From the NCBI GenBank assembly GCA_964387775.1, contig CAYLZO010000083.1:1-19143 (forward strand): 19,143 bases of DNA, given 5' to 3'. The notes under the pieces are model-generated. The model was not told where the DNA came from. It saw only the letters and a program-made list of their open reading frames with translations, and ran no database searches. Source of the DNA: CAYLZO01 sp964387775 (GTDB taxonomy: Bacteria; Chloroflexota; Anaerolineae; JAAYZQ01). Shown one piece after another: positions 14,310 through 19,143 of the stretch (position 1 is its first letter; each line of letters starts with the position of its first letter). The position numbers were made by a program, and so were the translations under genes.

Positions 14310-14635
14310 TTACCCTTCGTCAGGCAGCCAACTGACCTGATCGTGGACCTGCTTCAACTGCTCATCCCGCCAGCAGCCGTAGAACTTGGACGTAACAAAG
14401 ATGCTGCTGTGCCCCAGGACGTGCGACACGTCGTTGATGTCTGCCCCATTCCAAAGTGCGCCTCGCGCCCATCCACGCCGGAAGCTGTGCGGATTGAAGC
14501 GGCCCTCGATGCCTTCCGTCTCTGCCACTCGCCTGATCATCTGGTAGATCCCTGATTCGGTCAGAGGTCCCCGCAGGCCCCAAAAGACACCATCCCCCTT
14601 GTCCGAGGGGCGGATGGACAGCCACGCCGTGCTTG
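14310..14635 (-). pseudogene. Tyrosine recombinase/integrase, C-terminal remnant
   Basis: About 105 residues remain of the catalytic domain of a phage-type integrase. Visible are GPLTESGIYQMIRR, the His-x-x-Arg box in NPHSFRRGWARGAL, the second box HVLGHSS, and the nucleophile tyrosine in TSKFYG; the last residues are SWLPDEG. The box I arginine and the whole N-terminal DNA-binding region are missing. Similarity stops near 14635, and upstream in the same frame the sequence no longer reads as integrase. This is where a plus-strand membrane-protein fragment begins, so the gene is truncated at its 5' end. Its product once inserted an element into the adjacent tRNA-Lys. No start codon or ribosome site can be assigned. 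Confidence 0.8.
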
Positions 14636-14642
14636 GACAACT

Positions 14643-14905
14643 CGCCTTCCTCTCGCCGCCGGCGGGCTCCTGGTCCTGGGGCTGCTGTCCGCGATGCGCG
14701 CCGCCGCCCGCTGGCTGGATACTCAGTCGCGGCTGATCCACCCCGACCAACAGACCGGCCAGTTTCCGGCGGTAAAAGTGCGCCGGGGAGAGGCGGTCGT
14801 GGACCTGAACCGCCTGCCCGACGGCAAGGCCATGATCAGCGTGGTCGGGGGCAGGACGGTACGGCGGGCGGCTGCCGCTCATTATGGAATAACATCCCAT
14901 GCTCT
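14643..14905 (+). pseudogene. Fragment of a membrane-anchored protein of unknown family
   Basis: The plus strand reads through a hydrophobic helix (GGLLVLGLLSAM), then WLDTQSRLIHPDQQTGQFPAV and VVDLNRLPDGKAMISVVGG. The stretch has coding-like composition and resembles the start of inner-membrane proteins carried by mobile elements. I do not recognise the family. No ribosome site is found before ATG 14694, and the helix begins upstream of it, so the N-terminus is missing. The frame runs on to 14978, but after about 14905 it enters palindromic repeat DNA, so the C-terminus is lost too. It meets the recombinase remnant at 14635-14643, with each gene truncated at its own 5' end. Confidence 0.5.
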
Positions 14906-14955
14906 GCGCGGACCACAGTCCGCGCTATGGAGGCCGATGCCGGACTGTGGTCCGG
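14906..14955. repeat. Two hairpins that are inverted copies of each other
   Basis: GCGCGGAC-CACA-GTCCGCGC (14906-14925) and CCGGAC-TGTG-GTCCGG (14940-14955). The core GGACCACAGTCC is the reverse complement of the core of the second, so the loops CACA and TGTG can kiss and the two can also pair as one long stem. Confidence 0.8.
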
Positions 14956-14969
14956 GACGGGCAGGAGGA

Positions 14970-15028
14970 TGTCATTAGCAGCCGCAGCGAAGCAGAGGCG
15001 CGCTCCGACTGGTCGCTCAGAATGACCC
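14970..15028. repeat. Short MITE-like element with GTCATT/AATGAC ends
   Basis: The ends are TGTCATTAGC and CTCAGAATGACCC, with GCAGCG and CGCTC also inverted inside. The motif TCATTCTGAGCG on the minus strand resembles a widespread family of intergenic repeats. Confidence 0.65.
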
Positions 15029-15046
15029 GTTCTGTGTCCCGAGGAT

Positions 15047-16195
15047 TTAGGTCTCACGCTGTGGACCATAACCTACCGCGTGAGTCTTTGCACGATGGAT
15101 CGGCCGGTAGCCCTGGCCCGCCAGCGCGTCACTCGGAACCGACGCCTCGTCCGGCTTGTCCGACAGGCCAAAGAGCAGCGCGCCCTGCGCCCGCCAGCGG
15201 AGTGATATCTCGCGCACCTCCTGGGTGACGACGATCTCATCCGCCAGCAGGTCCGCCACCGGCGCGTCGTCGGCCAGGCAGCCCATCCGCTCGACGGTGG
15301 CGCGGTACTCGTTGTAACGAAAGGCCTTGAACGGCGTCGGATCGCCCCGCTGCACCCGCTCGTAGATGCCGGCGTGGATATGACGCAGGTCGGCGGGAAG
15401 CTGCGCGGCCCGCCCGTCCACCTCGGCGATGAACTGCCCGAAGCCGGCCAGCTCGCCGCTGCGCACCCGGCCCACCAGCGGCGCCAGCGCGTAGAGGCCG
15501 CTGCCCAGGATGAGGCACACGTAGGCCAGGTAGTCCTGGTTGTCGGTGGTGAAGGGGTGGAACTCGGGCCGGTTCAGCAGGTCGTAGGCCGCCTGGAAGC
15601 GCTCGGGATCGAACGCCCCGCCCAGCAACTCGCCGACGGTGCGCCGCACGGCCTCGACCCGCGCCGCGTCGATGACGGGGTCGTTGCGCCCCCGCGCCCC
15701 CAGCGCCGTCTTGTCCAGGTCGACGATGACGGCTGTCCCCTCGTCCAGCGGGAAGCCGTGATCGCGGCAAAAGTAGTCAAACTCGTCCAGCGCTGCCCAG
15801 CGATTGGCCAGGAAAAGTGTGCCCGGCCCCTGCTTCACATGCTCGATGTGCGCCAGCTCGCCCTTCTCCGCGCCGATGAAGGCCAGCCCCGGCCAGCCGC
15901 CCGCCCGGCAGACGTTGGCAAAGGCCGTGCCGTCGTTGAGCCGCGTGTCTCCCACGTAGACCAGCCGTTCCAGCGACACGCCGGGCGCGTCCAGCGCCCG
16001 CGCCGCCCGCAGCAACTGGACGATGACCCGGGCGTAGGCCGCCTCGCTCTTGCGCGGCACGACGCCCGCGGCCAGCCCCGCCGCCGGCCCGGTCTCGGCC
16101 AGGGGCGGCAGCCGCCGGTCCACCGGCAGCAGGTTCCGATAGACGATGAAATCGCCGAGAAATTCGTGGACGGATGTCCGGCCGTGATTTTTCAT
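15047..16195 (-). CDS. HAD-superfamily-like protein with motifs in permuted order
   Basis: The 382-residue protein carries recognisable haloacid-dehalogenase-type motifs in an unusual order. A lysine segment VPRKSEAAYARVIVQLLR (46-63) looks like motif III, and LVYVGDTRLNDGTAF (78-92) like motif IV with Asp83 and Asp88. VIVDLDKTALGARGRND (157-172) is a good motif I (DLDKT at 159-163), and ALLFGLSDKPDE (339-350) looks like motif II with Ser345. In normal HAD enzymes the order is I, II, III, IV. The region between about 175 and 320 would be the cap. A phosphatase or related activity is plausible; the substrate is unknown. ATG 16195 follows AAGGAGT. It is the third gene after lysC and asd, 80 bp from asd. 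A tandem of two degenerate HAD domains is the alternative. Confidence 0.65.
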   Translation of the reverse strand: MKNHGRTSVHEFLGDFIVYRNLLPVDRRLPPLAETGPAAGLAAGVVPRKSEAAYARVIVQLLRAARALDAPGVSLERLVYVGDTRLNDGTAFANVCRAGGWPGLAFIGAEKGELAHIEHVKQGPGTLFLANRWAALDEFDYFCRDHGFPLDEGTAVIVDLDKTALGARGRNDPVIDAARVEAVRRTVGELLGGAFDPERFQAAYDLLNRPEFHPFTTDNQDYLAYVCLILGSGLYALAPLVGRVRSGELAGFGQFIAEVDGRAAQLPADLRHIHAGIYERVQRGDPTPFKAFRYNEYRATVERMGCLADDAPVADLLADEIVVTQEVREISLRWRAQGALLFGLSDKPDEASVPSDALAGQGYRPIHRAKTHAVGYGPQRET

Positions 16196-16217
16196 GGTTA
16201 TACTCCTTTGCGCGCAG

Positions 16218-16275
16218 GAGGTATCGGGTATCGGGTACCGGTACCTGATTCCCTGATACCCGATTCCCCGATTCC
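16218..16275. repeat. Low-complexity palindromic repeat (GGGTATC/GATACCC type)
   Basis: Direct copies of GGGTATC and inverted copies of GATACCC, with GGTACCGGTACC at the centre. The arms ATCGGGTATCGGG and TCCCTGATACCCGAT fold on each other. The element fills the gap between asd and the HAD-like gene; its first bases are just upstream of the HAD ribosome site. GGTACCGGTACC recurs in the lysC leader. Confidence 0.7.
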
Positions 16276-17331
16276 CTAACTCACATAGCCCGTCGCCACC
16301 AACAACTCCGCATTCAAAATCGACCCACTCGCCGCCCCCCGCAGCGTATTGTGCGAGACGCTGACCAGCCGCAGGTCGAGCAGGGGGCAGGGGCGCACCC
16401 GCCCCACGGTGACGGCCATGCCCCCCTCGGCGTCGCGGTCGCGGCGGGGCTGGGGGCGGTCCGGCTCGTGGCGGACGAGGATCGGATGCTCGGGCGCGCT
16501 GGGTAGCGGGCGAGCCGCCACCTCGCCGCGAAACCCGGACAGCACCTCGATAGCCTGCTCGGGTGAGGGCGGCCGCTCGAAGCCCAGCGACAGGCAGACG
16601 GTGTGGCCGTCGAGCACCGGCACGCGGTTGGCCTGGGCGCTGACCAGAGCAGCGGATTCAACCCGGCGGCCGTCCACCAGCCGGCCCAGCAGCAGCCGCG
16701 TCTCGGCCTCGATTTTCTCCTCCTCGCCGCCGATGTAGGGCACCACGTTGCCCAGGATGTCGAGCGAGGCCACGCCCGGATAGCCCGCCCCGGAGATGGC
16801 CTGCATCGAGGCGGCGAACACCCGGCGCAGGCCAAAGGCGTCGTCCAGCGGCTTGAGGGGCAGGACGATGCCGGTGGTGGTGCAGTTGGGGCTGGCGACG
16901 ATCAGGCCCGGCCAGCCCCGCTCGGCCCGCTGGCGGGGGAGCATGGCCACGTGGCCAGCGTTGACCTCGGGGATGAGCAGCGGCACGCCCGGCGCCTGGC
17001 GGTGGGCCGAGGCGTTGGAGCAGACGGCGTACCCCGCCCGGGCAAAGGCCACCTCCACCTCGGGGGCCACCGAGCCGGGCAGCGCCGAAAAGACGAGGCG
17101 GGCCGGCAGGTTCGGCTCCAGCGGCTGGACGACCATCTCGCCGGCGCCGGGCGGCGGGTCGCCGGGGATGACCCAGTTGGCTGCCTCGGCGTAGCGCTGG
17201 CCGGCGCTCCGCTCCGAAGCGGCCAGCGCGACGATCTCGAACCAGGGATGGTTGGCCAGGAGCTGCACGAACCGCTGGCCGACGGCGCCCGTGGCGCCCA
17301 ACACCGCAACTGGAATTCTACTGGACGACAT
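16276..17331 (-). CDS. asd: Aspartate-semialdehyde dehydrogenase
   Basis: The 351-residue enzyme reduces aspartyl phosphate to aspartate semialdehyde with NADPH, the second step towards threonine, methionine, lysine and diaminopimelate. The nucleotide-binding LGATGAVGQRF lies at 11-21. The catalytic cysteine is Cys150 in SPNCTTTG; QAISGAGYPGV (178-187) and the HTVCLS region with His243 follow. The overall pattern matches the archaeal/fungal-like branch. The ATG overlaps the last 14 bp of lysC, and its AGGAGGTGATCA ribosome site lies inside lysC, so translation is probably coupled. Regulation is expected from the lysC leader. The order lysC-asd is a classic aspartate-pathway operon. Confidence 0.95.
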   Translation of the reverse strand: MSSSRIPVAVLGATGAVGQRFVQLLANHPWFEIVALAASERSAGQRYAEAANWVIPGDPPPGAGEMVVQPLEPNLPARLVFSALPGSVAPEVEVAFARAGYAVCSNASAHRQAPGVPLLIPEVNAGHVAMLPRQRAERGWPGLIVASPNCTTTGIVLPLKPLDDAFGLRRVFAASMQAISGAGYPGVASLDILGNVVPYIGGEEEKIEAETRLLLGRLVDGRRVESAALVSAQANRVPVLDGHTVCLSLGFERPPSPEQAIEVLSGFRGEVAARPLPSAPEHPILVRHEPDRPQPRRDRDAEGGMAVTVGRVRPCPLLDLRLVSVSHNTLRGAASGSILNAELLVATGYVS

Positions 17332-18799
17332 GATTGATCACCTCCTGGTGGATTTGCTGCACGGCGCCGGCCGCGTCTTGCGCCCCGACGACGAGCGAGA
17401 TGCTGCACTCCGACGAGCCCTGGGCCACCGCGATGACGTTGATGCTGCGTCCTGCGCCCTCCGGGCGTGTCGAAGGAACGCCTTGGGCCAATGAGCCAAA
17501 GATGCGGTGGGCGACGCCCGGCGTGCCCCGCATCCCGGCGCCTACGGCCGTCACGATCACCACGTCGTCCAACGACCAGACCCGGTCCACGTCGCGGCGG
17601 GCCAGCTCCAGGGCCATCTCGCTCTCGATGGCGGCCATGACCGGCGCGGCCACCGCCGTGGGGATGACGAACGAGATCGACTGCTCCGACGACGCCTGGG
17701 AGATCATGAGCACGCTGGCCCCCTGGCTGGCCACGGCGGCAAAGGTCCGGGCGGCGATGCCGGGCACGCCCATCATGCCCCGCCCCTCGACCGTGACCAT
17801 GCTCAGGCCCTGGATGGCGGTCACGGCCTTGACCGTGCCCGGCGTGGCCTCCGGCTCGGCGACGATGCGCGTGCCGGGGAAGGAGGGGTTGAACGTGTTC
17901 TTGACCCACAGGGGGATGCCCCGCTCGACCACGGGCCGGATGGTGCGCGGGTGGAGCACCTTGGCCCCGAAATAGGCCAGCTCGCCCACCTCGCCGTACG
18001 ACAGCACGGGGATGACGCGGGCGTCGGGCACCAGGCGCGGATCGGCGCTCATGACCCCGTCCACGTCGGTCCAGGTCCAGACTTCGTCGGCGTTGAGGCA
18101 GTCGCCCAGGATGGCGGCGCTAAAGTCGCTGCCGCCCCGGCCCAGCGTCGTCGTCACCCCCTCCTCGGTGGCCCCGATAAAGCCAGTCACGACCGGGACG
18201 GCCCCCCGCTCCAGCAGCGGACCCAGCCGATCCTGGACCCGCGCCCGCGTGGCCTCCATCAGCGGCACGGCGTCCTGGAAGGTGTCGTCGGTGACGACCA
18301 GCTCCGTGGCGTCCACCGCCTCGCTTTCTAGGCCCCGCTGGCGGAGCACTGCGGCCAGCAGCCGGGCGTTGATCCGCTCGCCCAGCGAGGTGATGGCGTC
18401 CATGGCCCGGGGCGTCACCTCGCCCAGGATGTGCACGCTGCGGCAAAAGGCGGCGAATTCGTCCAGGAAGCCGTCCACGGTGGCGAGCAACGCGGTGCGC
18501 TCGCCGTTGGGGTCCAGCCCCTCGACACGCCCGGAGGGCGCGGGGTGAAAAAGCGAGTCCACGGCGCCATAGTGGCGGGCGCGCAGCTCGGTGAGAAGGG
18601 CGCGATAGGTTTGTTCGTCACCCGAGGCCGCGGTCCGCGCCCCGCGAGTCAGCGCGTCGGTCACGCCGCTCATGGCCGAGACGACGACCACGACTTGGTC
18701 CCAGACATCGGCCTGGGCCAGCACGATGTCGGCCGCCTGCTCGATGGCCTCGGGGCTGCCGACCGACGTGCCCCCGAATTTCATGGTCAGTGCGCTCAT
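17318..18799 (-). CDS. lysC: Aspartate kinase
   Basis: The 493-residue enzyme phosphorylates aspartate, the committed step of the aspartate pathway. The N-terminal KFGGTSVG (7-14) and the catalytic GRGGSDFSAAILGDCL segment (about 230-245) with WTDVDGVMSADPR are intact. Two ACT-type regulatory modules follow (from about 335, starting VKAVTAIQGLSMVTVEG, and from about 415, containing VVIVTAVGAGMRGTPGVAHRIF), so allosteric control by pathway amino acids is likely. The extra length over 400-residue forms lies in the segment around 120-200. ATG 18799 has AGGAGGAGAGGAAC before it. The leader of about 230 nt contains a Thr-rich leader peptide and a terminator hairpin, implying transcriptional attenuation. 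Confidence 0.95.
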   Translation of the reverse strand: MSALTMKFGGTSVGSPEAIEQAADIVLAQADVWDQVVVVVSAMSGVTDALTRGARTAASGDEQTYRALLTELRARHYGAVDSLFHPAPSGRVEGLDPNGERTALLATVDGFLDEFAAFCRSVHILGEVTPRAMDAITSLGERINARLLAAVLRQRGLESEAVDATELVVTDDTFQDAVPLMEATRARVQDRLGPLLERGAVPVVTGFIGATEEGVTTTLGRGGSDFSAAILGDCLNADEVWTWTDVDGVMSADPRLVPDARVIPVLSYGEVGELAYFGAKVLHPRTIRPVVERGIPLWVKNTFNPSFPGTRIVAEPEATPGTVKAVTAIQGLSMVTVEGRGMMGVPGIAARTFAAVASQGASVLMISQASSEQSISFVIPTAVAAPVMAAIESEMALELARRDVDRVWSLDDVVIVTAVGAGMRGTPGVAHRIFGSLAQGVPSTRPEGAGRSINVIAVAQGSSECSISLVVGAQDAAGAVQQIHQEVINHVVQ

Positions 18800-18812
18800 G
18801 TTCCTCTCCTCC

Positions 18813-18849
18813 TAAATAACAAGAGCGTGGGGCCGGTGGCTCCACGCTC
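18813..18849 (-). terminator. Attenuator-type hairpin before lysC
   Basis: On the minus strand GAGCGTGG (18849-18842) pairs with CCACGCTC (18830-18823), with an inner GCC-ACC-GGC stem-loop, followed by TTGTTATTT. It is only a few bases before the lysC ribosome site. GATAACAAG at the leader-peptide stop codon can also pair with CTTGTTATT after the hairpin, offering an alternative fold. Confidence 0.65.
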
Positions 18850-18875
18850 TCCAGAATCCTTGGGGTTGCCGCTTG

Positions 18876-19016
18876 TTATCGTCGGCGCTCCCCTCCTGGC
18901 GCGGACCATCGGCCCGGGGGCGGGCAGGTGGTACCGGTACCGGTAGTCATCGACGGGGTCGCGCCGGTGGCAGATTGTTCTTCCATCGAGTTTCGAACTG
19001 GCAGTTGACTGAACAC
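18876..19016 (-). CDS. Candidate threonine-rich leader peptide of the lysC-asd operon
   Basis: A 46-codon minus-strand frame starts at GTG 19016, with GGAGGG 5 bp upstream, and ends at TAA 18876-18878. An internal ATG lies at 18986. The second half contains MTTGTGTT (18950-18927), five threonines in eight codons; the frame from the internal ATG has seven in 36. The stop codon lies 26 bp before a terminator-like hairpin in front of aspartate kinase, the layout of classical threonine-operon attenuators. Ribosome stalling at Thr codons would couple threonine supply to lysC-asd transcription. Against it, the Thr run is a GGTACC repeat also seen at about 16234, the genome is GC-rich, and the peptide is longer than usual. 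Another overlapping frame is open, so the assignment is inference. Confidence 0.5.
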   Translation of the reverse strand: MFSQLPVRNSMEEQSATGATPSMTTGTGTTCPPPGRWSAPGGERRR

Positions 19017-19037
19017 GAATCCCTCCAAATTGCGGCG

Positions 19038-19066
19038 ATTCTACCACAGAATGGCAAAGCTGTCAA
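19038..19066 (-). promoter_or_regulatory. Strong promoter for lysC-asd
   Basis: On the minus strand a perfect TTGACA (19061-19066), 17-bp spacer, TAGAAT (19038-19043). The start is near 19031, 15 bp before the leader-peptide GTG and about 230 bp before lysC. The remaining bases to the window end show nothing recognisable. Confidence 0.75.
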
Positions 19067-19143
19067 CTGCGGTTCGGCAACCCGGCAACGAGTGCGACGA
19101 TTGATCGTAGGAAAATGACAATAGGCGTCTACCGTGGTACAGT

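Noticed and set aside
13980..14335. tmRNA (ssrA)
   Set aside because: The tRNA-like 3' end made me consider it, but there is no GGGGC-type 5' partner and no tag reading frame ending in LAA-like residues.
14054..14335. Plus-strand 93-codon frame through the attachment region
   Set aside because: It lies across tRNA-like and hairpin DNA and shows no recognisable protein pattern or ribosome site.
18927..18944. T-box-like GGTGGTACCGG on the plus strand before lysC
   Set aside because: It resembles the T-box consensus but lies on the strand opposite lysC, has no downstream gene in this window and lacks the stem I features.
18796..19047. 83-codon minus-strand frame overlapping the lysC leader
   Set aside because: It runs into the lysC start, lacks a ribosome site at its first codon and shows no known domain. 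The alternative frame with GGAGGG and the Thr cluster is better supported.

Overview
The window looks like a chromosomal piece of a high-GC, Gram-positive-like or Chloroflexota-type bacterium; Chloroflexota (Anaerolineae/Caldilineae-like) is my best guess. The grounds are the gene content (large GT-C membrane transferases with beta-sandwich tails, a YfhO protein, a trxB-DUF1858 pair, an orphan winged-helix regulator), strong AGGAGG ribosome sites, and many short palindromic and AATTGTG-type interspersed repeats. This is inference from style, not from a marker gene. One run of exactly 100 N (7002-7101) marks an assembly gap inside a tandem repeat.

Layout. 1-284: no gene, but two strong inverted-repeat structures. 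285-4592 (-): a GT39-like membrane glycosyltransferase followed by a YfhO-family membrane protein, an operon that appears to start with a leaderless mRNA. 4641-7218 (-): a second operon of a TIM-barrel glycoside-hydrolase-like protein and a small acidic-linker protein. Both end in a similar short amphipathic helix, the mRNA leader is a 20-bp tandem repeat array, and the operon ends in a long hairpin. 7339-8599 (+): thioredoxin reductase and a DUF1858 redox-disulfide protein. 8673-9842 (+): an iron-type alcohol dehydrogenase. 10050-11018 (+): an orphan OmpR-type regulator with a degenerate receiver. 11042-13267 (-): greA-lysS with a structured, terminator-bearing leader. 13407-13598 (-): a small excisionase-like helix-turn-helix protein. 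13940-15030: a decayed integration site, with the 3' half of a tRNA-Lys and its terminator, a truncated tyrosine recombinase, a truncated membrane-protein fragment and two kinds of palindromic repeat. 15047-19066 (-): lysC-asd (aspartate pathway) followed by a HAD-like protein whose motifs appear in permuted order.

The two most interesting signals are as follows. First, the roughly 230-nt leader of lysC-asd has a consensus TTGACA-17-TAGAAT promoter and an unannotated 46-codon leader ORF with a GGAGGG ribosome site. Its core is MTTGTGTT, and a hairpin sits just before the lysC ribosome site, as in classical threonine attenuation. Second, the HAD-like gene carries motifs in the order III-IV-I-II, suggesting a circular permutation. 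Further items are the greA leader attenuator, the recurrent TCGGGTATAAT promoter core, the repeat array transcribed as a 5' leader, and the mosaic integration scar.
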